DNA of 64,000 nucleotides from Roseivirga sp. UBA6061. GTDB lineage: Bacteria; Bacteroidota; Bacteroidia; Cytophagales; Cyclobacteriaceae. This document shows, one piece after another, positions 19,590-26,599 of this stretch. The position numbers were made by a program, and so were the translations under genes. The DNA is taken from positions 38,225 to 102,224 of the forward strand of contig DIYF01000018.1 in the NCBI GenBank assembly GCA_002427745.1, written 5' to 3'. Within the stretch, counting starts at the first letter, position 1. The number at the start of each line of letters is the position of its first letter. The notes beneath the pieces were generated by a model. It made no database searches, was not told the origin of the DNA, and saw only the letters and a program-made list of their open reading frames with translations.

Positions 19590-20348
19590 TTAAGCTTGTG
19601 CTTCAGCTTCTTCTTTGATCCAGTCGTATCCTTTTTCTTCCAGCTCCAAGGCCAGCTCTTTGGTACCCGACTTCACAATACGGCCTTTGTACAGTACATG
19701 TACATAATCAGGTACAATATAATCCAGCAGTCTCTGGTAGTGTGTTACCACAATGGTAGCATTCTCCTTAGACTTCAGTGCGTTCACACCATTGGCTACA
19801 ATGCGAAGTGCGTCAATATCAAGGCCTGAGTCTGTTTCATCCAGAATGGCCAGTTTTGGCTCAAGCATGGCCATCTGGAAAATCTCGTTTCTTTTCTTTT
19901 CTCCACCGGAGAAGCCCTCGTTCAGTGATCTGCTCAGCAATGACTGATCAATCTCTACCAGCTTCATTTTTTCTTTCATCCTTTTGAGGAACGAAACAGC
20001 GTCCAGTGGTTTTTCACCGCGATGCTCGCGAATCTGGTTCAAAGCGGTCTTCATGAAGTTGGTTGTACTGACACCGGGAATTTCCACCGGATATTGAAAG
20101 GCCAGGAAGACACCTTCACGTGCTCTTTCGTCTGCATCAAATTCCAACAGGTCTTTACCCAGGAAATCAATCTCTCCACCTGTTACTTCATAATCTTCTT
20201 TACCCGCTAACACAGAGGCCAGGGTACTCTTACCAGAACCGTTTGGTCCCATGATGGCATGTACTTCGCCTGCCTTTACTTCCAGATTAATTCCGCGAAG
20301 AATCTCCTTTTCTTCAACGCTTGCTTGTAAATTCTTTATAGATAACAT
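19590..20348 (-). CDS. sufC: SufC, ATPase of the SufBCD complex
   Basis: A 252-residue ABC-type ATPase that drives shape changes in SufB-SufD during Fe-S cluster assembly and works in the cytoplasm, not in transport. Walker A 'GPNGSGKST' lies at residues 34-42. The ABC signature is 'NEGFSGGEKKRNEI', Walker B is 'LAILDETDSGLD', and a final H-loop is in 'VVTHYQRLLDYI'. The 'ETDSGLD' variant is typical of SufC. It sits 37 bases after sufB, the widest gap in the core of the operon. Confidence 0.95.
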   Translation of the reverse strand: MLSIKNLQASVEEKEILRGINLEVKAGEVHAIMGPNGSGKSTLASVLAGKEDYEVTGGEIDFLGKDLLEFDADERAREGVFLAFQYPVEIPGVSTTNFMKTALNQIREHRGEKPLDAVSFLKRMKEKMKLVEIDQSLLSRSLNEGFSGGEKKRNEIFQMAMLEPKLAILDETDSGLDIDALRIVANGVNALKSKENATIVVTHYQRLLDYIVPDYVHVLYKGRIVKSGTKELALELEEKGYDWIKEEAEAQA

Positions 20349-20385
20349 TTCTGTATAGTTCTCTTTTAGGGTTATTAATGGGGAA

Positions 20386-21831
20386 TTAACCGACAGATCC
20401 TTCCAGGGTCAATGCCAGAAGCTTTTGTGCCTCCACAGCAAATTCCATTGGTAACTGCTTCAGTACTTCCTTGGCGTAGCCATTCACGATCAGGGCCACG
20501 GCAGACTCTTCATCGATACCGCGCTGCTGGCAGTAGAAGATCTGGTCTTCTCCGATCTTGGAAGTAGTAGCCTCATGTTCTACCTGAGCAGATTTGTTTT
20601 CAATATCAATGTAAGGGAAGGTATGTGCACCACACTGATCTCCCATTAACAAGGAGTCACATTGAGAGTGGTTACGGGCATTCTCAGCACGTTTCATCAC
20701 CTGTACCTGTCCGCGATAGCTGTTTTGTGATTTACCGGCCGATATTCCCTTAGATACGATCCTCGATTTCGTGTTTTTACCGATATGGATCATTTTCGTA
20801 CCGGTATCTGCCTGCTGGTAGTTATTGGTAACCGCTACTGAATAAAATTCGCCTACTGAGTAATCGCCTTTCAATATACAAGAAGGATATTTCCATGTTA
20901 CGGCCGAGCCTGTTTCTACCTGAGTCCAGGAGATTTTAGAGTGGTCTCCTTCGCAAATACCGCGCTTCGTTACAAAGTTGTAGATACCACCCTTTCCGTC
21001 CTTATCACCTGGAAACCAGTTCTGAACGGTTGAGTATTTTACTTCTGCGTTGGCAGCAGCTTTGATTTCCACCACGGCTGCGTGCAATTGATTCTCATCT
21101 CTCTGGGGAGCGGTACATCCTTCCAGGTAGCTGACATAAGATCCTTCTTCCGCAACGATCAGCGTTCTTTCGAACTGACCGGTATTGGCCGCGTTGATCC
21201 GGAAATAGGTAGAAAGTTCCATGGGGCACCTGACGCCTTTGGGAATGTAGGCAAAAGAGCCATCGGAGAAGACGGCAGAGTTGAGCGCAGCGAAGTAATT
21301 ATCACTTATAGGAACGACAGAACCCATGTGTTTTCTGATAAGCTCCGGATGGTCTTTAACTGCTTCAGAGAATGAGCAGAAAATAATGCCCAGCTCAGCG
21401 AGTGTATCTTTAAAGGTAGTGGCAACTGAAACTGAGTCAATTACCGCATCAACTGCTACTCCAGTGAGTCTTTTCTGCTCAGTAAGAGAAATGCCCAGTT
21501 TCTCGAAAGTAGCGATCAGTTCAGGGTCTACTTCATCCAGAGACTTGGGAGCTGCCCCTTTTTTGGGAGCAGAATAATACTTGATGTCCTGATAGTCTAT
21601 TTTTGGGTAGTGTACGTTCGGCCAGGTAGGCTCTTTCATCTCCTTCCACTTTCTGAAGGCATCAAGGCGCCACTCCAGAAGCCATTCGGGCTCGTCTTTC
21701 TTAGCCGAGATAAATCGTACTATATCTTCATTCAGACCCTTGGGAGCTTCATCCGCCTCAAGGTCTACTGTCCATCCGAACTCATATTCCTTCGAGGTGA
21801 ATTCTTCTAAAATCTGATCGTCATTGCTCAT
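20386..21831 (-). CDS. sufB: SufB, Fe-S cluster assembly scaffold
   Basis: A 481-residue SufB, the first gene of the suf operon. Motifs include '[26 protein letters not shown]', '[25 protein letters not shown]' and '[43 protein letters not shown]', all hallmarks of SufB. Cys in the 'LEGCTAP' turn matches the sulfur-accepting cysteine region. SufB forms the cluster with SufD and SufC. Cluster order B-C-D-S-E matches the usual Bacteroidota suf operon; no sufA or iscU was seen in the window. A TAnnTTTG element 29-36 bases upstream of the start codon is a candidate promoter. Confidence 0.95.
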   Translation of the reverse strand: MSNDDQILEEFTSKEYEFGWTVDLEADEAPKGLNEDIVRFISAKKDEPEWLLEWRLDAFRKWKEMKEPTWPNVHYPKIDYQDIKYYSAPKKGAAPKSLDEVDPELIATFEKLGISLTEQKRLTGVAVDAVIDSVSVATTFKDTLAELGIIFCSFSEAVKDHPELIRKHMGSVVPISDNYFAALNSAVFSDGSFAYIPKGVRCPMELSTYFRINAANTGQFERTLIVAEEGSYVSYLEGCTAPQRDENQLHAAVVEIKAAANAEVKYSTVQNWFPGDKDGKGGIYNFVTKRGICEGDHSKISWTQVETGSAVTWKYPSCILKGDYSVGEFYSVAVTNNYQQADTGTKMIHIGKNTKSRIVSKGISAGKSQNSYRGQVQVMKRAENARNHSQCDSLLMGDQCGAHTFPYIDIENKSAQVEHEATTSKIGEDQIFYCQQRGIDEESAVALIVNGYAKEVLKQLPMEFAVEAQKLLALTLEGSVG

Positions 21832-21859
21832 GCTTCCTTATTTAGAATCATTTTAAATA

Positions 21860-21867
21860 CAAATGTA
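21860..21867 (-). promoter_or_regulatory. Candidate Bacteroidota-type -7 element for the suf operon
   Basis: TACATTTG on the minus strand matches the TAnnTTTG consensus exactly. It would place transcription start about 22 bases before the sufB ATG. A good -33 TTG box is not evident. A second match, TAACTTTG at 21976-21983 on the minus strand, is an alternative. Confidence 0.4.
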
Positions 21868-22009
21868 CAACTAATTTGGGTAAGGAATGGTTTCCCGTTT
21901 TCCGCTTTTTATCCCTTTCGAACTGTACTTTTTTAGATGGGTTAGATAACTCATCGAAAATCCCGTTTGGGGCTGCAAAGTTACGACAGGAAAGGGACAA
22001 ATTATAACC

Positions 22010-22477
22010 CTAGCCATTTAGCATTACGCTGCGGCTGAGGGTCTCTTCCAGGGTGATAAATGTTTCTGTTCTTTCTATACCATTTACCTTCTGTATTTTA
22101 TCGTGAAGGATGTTTTTAAGGTGCTCGGTGCTTTTGGCATAGATGCGTATGAACATACTGTAGTTTCCTGTAGTGTAGTGGATACTTGTGATTTCAGGAA
22201 TGGCAATCAGTTGCTCAGCTACTTTATCGTAAAGTGAACTCTTGGCAAGGTATACCCCCAGAAAGGCAGAGATGTCATAACCTAACCTGGCAAGGTTGAG
22301 ATCGAGAGAGGCCCCGTTGACTATTCCAAGCTTCTCAAGCTTATTCATTCGCACATGCACGGTACCACTGGAGACATGGGCCATTTTAGCCACTTCCGTG
22401 TAAGGTTTTTTGGCGTTTTTCTGAAGTATAGACAGGATTTTCAGATCCACGTTATCGATTTCGTAATTATCGGGCAT
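22010..22477 (-). CDS. Lrp/AsnC family transcriptional regulator
   Basis: A 155-residue Lrp/AsnC protein. The N-terminal winged HTH is in 'LKILSILQKNAKKPYTEVAKMAHVSSGTVHVRMNKLEKLGIV', and the C-terminal RAM ligand-binding domain has 'AFLGVYLAKSSLYDKVAEQLIAIPEITSIHYTTGNYSMFIRIYAKS'. These proteins form octamers that bind amino acids and control metabolism genes. It lies upstream of sufB on the same strand but 178 bases away, with its own promoter-like element, so it is probably a separate unit. Its target cannot be read from the context. Close homologues are common in Bacteroidota. Confidence 0.92.
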   Translation of the reverse strand: MPDNYEIDNVDLKILSILQKNAKKPYTEVAKMAHVSSGTVHVRMNKLEKLGIVNGASLDLNLARLGYDISAFLGVYLAKSSLYDKVAEQLIAIPEITSIHYTTGNYSMFIRIYAKSTEHLKNILHDKIQKVNGIERTETFITLEETLSRSVMLNG

Positions 22478-22507
22478 TTTTGGTATGTGTTTTTATGGAA
22501 TTCGAAA

Positions 22508-22515
22508 CAAAAATA
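22508..22515 (-). promoter_or_regulatory. Candidate -7 element for the Lrp gene
   Basis: TATTTTTG on the minus strand fits TAnnTTTG. A TTTAG (22535-22539) about 20 bases upstream is a weak -33 match. The start codon at 22477 would have a leader of about 24 nt. Confidence 0.4.
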
Positions 22516-22587
22516 CTCTTTGATTATTTTATCTCTAAATATTAAGTCAATTCATTAACGATATTTTAAAAAATGCGTGTATGCTAT

Positions 22588-22608
22588 TACCTTTGAAACA
22601 GTTTCAAA
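22588..22608 (+). promoter_or_regulatory. Candidate promoter and palindrome ahead of the first tRNA-like gene
   Basis: TACCTTTG at 22588-22595 fits the TAnnTTTG -7 consensus on the plus strand. It overlaps a 17-bp palindrome, TTTGAAAC-A-GTTTCAAA, at 22592-22608. A transcript starting here would carry a leader of about 40 nt before the tRNA-like fold. The palindrome could be an operator, but no regulator is known. Confidence 0.35.
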
Positions 22609-22640
22609 CGAGAAACAATGAAGTTTTAATGACAACACAC

Positions 22641-22760
22641 TGTAGGGTGACGAAACAGGCAGCCGTGCCCTCCTTTCCCGGGGGTGGAGACCAGGAAACA
22701 AATGCCGACAATTCTGTCAGTACTAATCTCTCCGTGAAGGTTCGACTCCTTCTCCTACAG
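22641..22760 (+). ncRNA. tRNA-like RNA, copy 1 (class II cloverleaf, long variable arm)
   Basis: These 120 nt fold by hand into a complete tRNA shape. The acceptor TGTAGGG (22641-22647) pairs with TCCTACA (22753-22759), leaving a G discriminator and no encoded CCA, as is usual for Bacteroidota tRNA genes. T follows at position 8. The D arm is ACG/CGT with loop AAACAGGCAGC, close to tRNA-Leu type. The anticodon stem CCCTC/GGGGG encloses a 7-nt loop CTTTCCC, with TTC at 22675-22677 in the anticodon place. The variable region is 51 nt, closed by GGAGA/TCTCC (22686-22690 / 22729-22733) with an inner hairpin. The T arm is GAAGG-TTCGACT-CCTTC. C37, a UUC anticodon in a class II body and the oversized variable arm argue against a normal decoding tRNA. 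No named family was recognised. Confidence 0.72.
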
Positions 22761-22949
22761 CATACAAATCAAAGTTCGGGTTGTTCTTTGATTTGCGGAG
22801 AAACCTGAATCTGGTAAGGTTGCAAATCTGCGCGAAGCAGGTAGGTTTTCTCCGAAACTTATACGTTTTGAGATTAGAATCAGATAAATACAGGGAGTCT
22901 TATATGAAGGCTCCCGCTCAATCTCAGTTTGACATATTGTATAACACAC
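22761..22949. other. Structured spacer between the two tRNA-like copies
   Basis: The spacer has three nested or consecutive hairpins. AAATCAAAG (22766-22774) pairs with CTTTGATTT (22786-22794). CGGAGAAACCT (22796-22806) pairs with AGGTTTTCTCCG (22843-22854), one base bulged, enclosing an ATCTGC/GCAGGT hairpin. GAGATT (22870-22875) pairs with AATCTC (22920-22925) around GGGAG/CTCCC (22893-22897 / 22911-22915). The first may end the copy 1 transcript. The second looks like a REP-type palindrome. Confidence 0.5.
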
Positions 22950-23069
22950 TGTAGGGTGATGAAACAGGCAGCCATGCCCTCCTTTCCCGGGGGTGGAGAT
23001 CAGGAAATAAATGCTGACAATTCTGTCAGTACTAATCTCTCCGTGAAGGTTCGACTCCTTCTCCTACAG
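22950..23069 (+). ncRNA. tRNA-like RNA, copy 2
   Basis: This is a second copy of the element, 309 bases downstream in the same direction, with the same 120-nt length and five differences, all transitions (counted by eye; copy 1 sites 22651, 22665, 22691, 22699, 22706). Two of these change a D-stem pair from C-G to T-A (copy 2 sites 22960 and 22974), keeping the stem. A third (23015) mends a mismatch in the inner hairpin of the variable arm, giving CTGACA/TGTCAG. Acceptor, anticodon loop and T arm are identical to copy 1. Both copies are flanked by AACACAC before and CATA after, so the repeat unit is about 131 bases. Structure-keeping changes suggest selection for a folded RNA. Confidence 0.72.
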
Positions 23070-23079
23070 CATAGAAAAC

Positions 23080-23215
23080 AAAAAGACTGTTTCAAAAGTG
23101 AAAGAAACCGTCATTACGAATGAAATGAAGTAATCCCAACCTTTATTTCCGGGTTGTATGAGGAGATTGCTTCTCTGCGTTCGCAATGACTTGTTGCTTT
23201 TGAAACAGTCTTTTT
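23080..23215. repeat. REP/MITE-like palindromic element, possible terminator
   Basis: A 136-bp element is bounded by perfect 19-bp inverted repeats (23080-23098 and 23197-23215; core GACTGTTTCAAAAG). Inside is a second imperfect palindrome: GTCATTACGAA...GTAATC at 23110-23135 against GATTGC...GCAATGAC at 23165-23190, with a CAACC/GGTTG centre. The inner arms resemble the GTCATTGCGA...GCAATC palindromic repeat seen in many bacterial genomes. Several mismatches become G-U pairs only in minus-strand RNA. This fits use as a terminator for the leftward gene ending at 23242, while the T-run at 23211-23216 would serve rightward RNA. Confidence 0.65.
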
Positions 23216-23241
23216 TATCTTCTACTGGCTATACCAGTCAT

Positions 23242-24417
23242 TCAATCTTCGGCTTTCCAGAAGGCAATGCCTCCGGCCTGCTTACCCAGTTCAGCTGTAG
23301 CTACCTTTTTCAAAGTCTTCAGATCGAAAACATCCATCATGCCCGGGTCATCCTGAATTCCTTCAACCGAAACGAAGGCATATCGACTGTCGGAGGAGAT
23401 AGCCACACCATGTGTTACTTTTTGGCTGTTATCCAGTCTGGCCAGCTCTTTACCTGTGTCCAGGTCCCAGATACCCGTTTTGGCAGCTGTTTTATAAGAT
23501 ACTACCATGTACTTGCCGTCAGGGGAGATGTCTATGTTATAAGGGCCTTTATCTGTATCAAACTTGCGTGTCACTTTCCAGCTTTTGGTATCTACTTCCA
23601 GCACCTGCGCCTGTCCGTTACCCGCTACATAAACCACATCTTTGCTGGGGTGCGGACTTACCCAGGTAGGTTTGAAAGCAGAGTGCTTCATGCCCTCATG
23701 GCCCATTTTGGAGTGATCCATCTTGCTGTGGTCCATCTGAGAGTGGTCTTGCTTGGGAGCTCCATGATCCATTTTTGAATGGTCCATTTTGCTGTGATCC
23801 ATTTCCATAGGAGCCTTTGCCGCTTCATCCAGATTAAGTGCTCTGCTTACTTTCAGGTCGAGGGCATCAATCTCAAACAGTTCTCCTGACATCATAGCCA
23901 CAGAGTAGTGTTTCATACCATCTGCCGAAAGCCTTGAGCCATGAGGCATAGCTCCGGTAGTAATCTGCTCAAGCTCTGTCATGGTTTCCGGGTCCACTAC
24001 AGATACTGTGCTGGGTACCATATCGCCATGAAGGTTAAAGTTGACACAATAAAGAAGCCCGGTAGCAGAAGAGATCTGCATAGAAGCGGGAAAAAGTCCC
24101 AGCTGTGTGCTTCCTACCAATTTATCAGTCCCGGTCTCATACTTATAAAGTGTTCCATAAGGGTTACCGTGTGCCATAGACAGGTACCAGTATTTGCCCT
24201 CAGGCCCTACGGTGATGCCATGGGGGCCTTCATTTTCAGCAGGCCAGACTCCCACAGGGATTCGCTTGATCGTCTCAGCTGTTTTTCCGTCAAACTTTAC
24301 CACGGCTACCTCGTCATCAGACTCAGCAGTCACATAGATATAATAATCTTGAGCAGTAGCTGTTGCTGACATTGCCATCAGTATGACGGCATATATTCCG
24401 TTTTTGAATCTTTTCAT
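23242..24417 (-). CDS. Exported seven-bladed beta-propeller protein with His/Met-rich insert
   Basis: A 391-residue protein with a signal peptide ending 'SATATAQ'. YVTN/cytochrome-D1-like propeller repeats run through it ('DYYIYVTAESDDEVAVVKFDG', 'PHGITVGPEGKYWYLSMAHG', 'GPYNIDISPDGKYMVVSY', 'VTHGVAISSDSRYAFVSVEG'). Between blades, at about residues 200-235, lies a low-complexity insert of repeated M-D-H-S-K-M-D-H units ending 'GHEGMKH'. Such His/Met runs commonly bind copper or other soft metals. The likely place is periplasm or cell surface. Role may be metal binding or redox partner work, but this is inference. The upstream gene on the same strand is an LVIVD propeller protein, so the two may act together. 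Confidence 0.8.
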   Translation of the reverse strand: MKRFKNGIYAVILMAMSATATAQDYYIYVTAESDDEVAVVKFDGKTAETIKRIPVGVWPAENEGPHGITVGPEGKYWYLSMAHGNPYGTLYKYETGTDKLVGSTQLGLFPASMQISSATGLLYCVNFNLHGDMVPSTVSVVDPETMTELEQITTGAMPHGSRLSADGMKHYSVAMMSGELFEIDALDLKVSRALNLDEAAKAPMEMDHSKMDHSKMDHGAPKQDHSQMDHSKMDHSKMGHEGMKHSAFKPTWVSPHPSKDVVYVAGNGQAQVLEVDTKSWKVTRKFDTDKGPYNIDISPDGKYMVVSYKTAAKTGIWDLDTGKELARLDNSQKVTHGVAISSDSRYAFVSVEGIQDDPGMMDVFDLKTLKKVATAELGKQAGGIAFWKAED

Positions 24418-24564
24418 ATCAAATTTCGCCTGTTGCCTGCCAATGGCAGACAGAAAATTTAGTTTGCCTTCTCAACCTCTCCCAGGGGAGTAATCAGAGA
24501 CAGGCTTTCTTGTATTTCATGCGATGTAAGGAAGTGGCAGGCGGACCTGCCAATCCTTTTTACA

Positions 24565-26520
24565 TTATTTGCTCTCAATCTTGGTTCCCTTAGGCTTCTC
24601 TGGTTCTACCTTAGCCGACCACAGACCACTGTTCCAGTCAGAGTAGAAGACGTGCCCTTTATGCACTTGTGCTCCCCAGGTAAAGGGTGAGTTAGGGATG
24701 TATCCGTTAGGATCACTTGGGCGAATGAAAGCGATTTCACGTCCCTGCGCCAAAAGGTCACCCATTAGCTCGCCACTAATGTCTACCACGCGAACACCAC
24801 CATTGTAGAAAGCAACATAGAGCGTTTCGCCATCTACCCAATAGTTGTGAGAACCGGCAAAAGGTATCTCGAAGCGAGCAATTTCTTCCGGTTCATCCAT
24901 TTTGGTGAAATCGATAAAGTGAAGGAATCCACCGGCCATATTAGGGCCATTCATATCAAGACCATAGGGAAAGATTTCATCACCGGCAATCACATAGAAC
25001 TTACCGGTAGAACCATTTCGGAATGGAAAGGCAGCGTGATTCGCTCCGCTTGGATAAGCGTAGCTCGCAAACTGCTTGGGATTCTCAGGAGAACCTCCGG
25101 CAATACCGTTGCCAATATCGACTAACTGCACACCGTCTGACCAGTTTGAAGAGTAAGCAATACCATCCTCAATCCATACATCGTGAATAGCGTGGCCGGG
25201 TGTGTCGAGCTCAAACTTGCTCACAATGAACGGGTTTTTAGGGTCTTTGATATTGATGATGTAGTACTTTTGACCTCCACTCAGTGCATAGACATAGCCT
25301 TTGTCGATGAATACATTGTGTACACCACCAGTAAGCCTATCGTCAAAGCGTGAGAGAATCTTAACATCCCGCGGGTTAGAAGAGTCCAGTATTACCAGGC
25401 CGTTCTTACGGTTGGAAGCTCCCTCACGGCTGATGATGGTGATGTTGCCGTCCTCCGAAACTTTTACATCGTTTACGGTTCTGGCATCAACCTGAACACT
25501 GTCAATTTTAACGATGCTTGCCGGATCAGTTACGTCCCAGAAATAGGCTGTACCATCAGCACCCCAGGTACCGGTAACAGCATAGTCACGACCATCCTGA
25601 CCTTCCCATATCCAGAAGTCAGAAGTATGTTTGTCATTGACACTTCCGTGTCCCACCTGCTCAATTTTACGGCTTACATTTCTTGGTACGATGCGCAGTG
25701 TTTTCTGCGCTGAGGCCACGCCACAGGAGGCGGTCACTGTGTAGATACCGGCTTTGTCTGCGACAAAACGTCCATCTTGTTTGATCAGTCCCGAAGCACT
25801 GGAAGATACGTCATCTGCTCTTCCGTTAAATGAATAAATGATAGGCGCATCAGCCACTTCATTTCCTTTGGCATCTACAGCTTTAGCCGTGAAGTGGAAG
25901 ACATCGCCTGTTCGTGCGGCATCACCATCAGCAGAAAGCTCTATCCGGGCAATTGGGTTTTTCACCACATTCAGTCTGATCGTATTTTCAACATCACCGG
26001 CTTTAGCCGTGACGGTGGTTTTACCCGTGCTCAGCGTCATTATGTTGCCGAAATTATCTACCCGGGCAATCTTCTCGTTTTTGCTCGAGAACTCAACGGT
26101 AACATCATCGCGCGTGAGTCCTGCTTTATCCATTACTTTGAAATTCAGCGCGACAGGCGTGCCGGCATAAATCTTATTGGGGATGGCGTCAATTTTAACC
26201 TCTGTAATAGGAGGGTAGTTGACTACCACCTCGAAGTTTTTTCTTTTACCGGCTGCAATAGCAATTACCTGAAAAGTGCCCGGCAGATAAGCCGTAGCGG
26301 TAAGGGTAGAATCTATAAAAAGGCTTTTTCGTGCCCGTGAAAACAGACGTACTTTGTCATCCAGACGCTTTCCATCTTCTGTGACATAGGCGGTCAGTTG
26401 TTTTTTCTCGCCTACATCCATGGTGATATTAGCGGGTTCTATTACAATTTCTTTTTGTGCAAAGAGCCCGATGGGGATCATAAAGGCAATCGCCCAAAGG
26501 CTTTGTTTTAGTAGCTTCAT
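24565..26520 (-). CDS. Ig-like plus LVIVD-repeat surface protein
   Basis: A 651-residue protein with a signal peptide ('IPIGLFAQ'). Residues about 22-275 form three Big_2/Ig-like domains ('ITMDVGEKKQLTAYV', 'TVEFSSKNEKIARVDNFGNIMTLSTGKTTVTAKAGD', 'KAGIYTVTASCG'). From about 290 to 630 an LVIVD-type propeller follows ('GTAYFWDVTDPASIVKIDSV', 'KNGLVILDSSNPRDVKILSRFDD', 'YYIINIKDPKNPFIVSKFEL', 'VQLVDIGNG', 'VRVVDISGELMG'). It has no T9SS tail, so surface or periplasmic placement by Sec alone is likely. Catalysis is not evident. It is 147 bases upstream of the His/Met-rich propeller gene on the same strand, perhaps one transcript. Confidence 0.82.
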   Translation of the reverse strand: MKLLKQSLWAIAFMIPIGLFAQKEIVIEPANITMDVGEKKQLTAYVTEDGKRLDDKVRLFSRARKSLFIDSTLTATAYLPGTFQVIAIAAGKRKNFEVVVNYPPITEVKIDAIPNKIYAGTPVALNFKVMDKAGLTRDDVTVEFSSKNEKIARVDNFGNIMTLSTGKTTVTAKAGDVENTIRLNVVKNPIARIELSADGDAARTGDVFHFTAKAVDAKGNEVADAPIIYSFNGRADDVSSSASGLIKQDGRFVADKAGIYTVTASCGVASAQKTLRIVPRNVSRKIEQVGHGSVNDKHTSDFWIWEGQDGRDYAVTGTWGADGTAYFWDVTDPASIVKIDSVQVDARTVNDVKVSEDGNITIISREGASNRKNGLVILDSSNPRDVKILSRFDDRLTGGVHNVFIDKGYVYALSGGQKYYIINIKDPKNPFIVSKFELDTPGHAIHDVWIEDGIAYSSNWSDGVQLVDIGNGIAGGSPENPKQFASYAYPSGANHAAFPFRNGSTGKFYVIAGDEIFPYGLDMNGPNMAGGFLHFIDFTKMDEPEEIARFEIPFAGSHNYWVDGETLYVAFYNGGVRVVDISGELMGDLLAQGREIAFIRPSDPNGYIPNSPFTWGAQVHKGHVFYSDWNSGLWSAKVEPEKPKGTKIESK

Positions 26521-26599
26521 TGTCAGTTAGTTTACCTATAAACGGACCAATAATGTAGCTAATCGCCCAGTAGTATACAATCGCAAATTAAGTGAACGG

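Noticed and set aside
22641..22760. tmRNA or selenocysteine tRNA
   Set aside because: tmRNA is about three times longer and opens with a GGGG...GGTTCGACGGG block, which is absent. tRNA-Sec would have a UCA anticodon and 8-bp or longer acceptor arm.
22641..22760. Normal tRNA-Glu gene, based on the UUC in the anticodon place
   Set aside because: Glu tRNAs have a short variable loop and purine 37. This one has a 51-nt variable region and C37.
22581..23123. Two short frames in the tRNA-like copies coding nearly the same peptide
   Set aside because: The peptide likeness comes from the DNA repeat. Changes keep RNA pairing rather than codons, and the frames run through the structural elements.
23699..23808. 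Tandem DNA repeat or CRISPR-like array
   Set aside because: It is the coding DNA of the M-D-H-S-K protein repeats in the propeller gene, with no spacers and uneven units.
24525..24555. GC-rich hairpin TGGCAGG/CCTGCCA as a terminator of the LVIVD gene
   Set aside because: The stem is good but has no T-run on the minus strand in the right place. It may be a chance palindrome, so I left it out.
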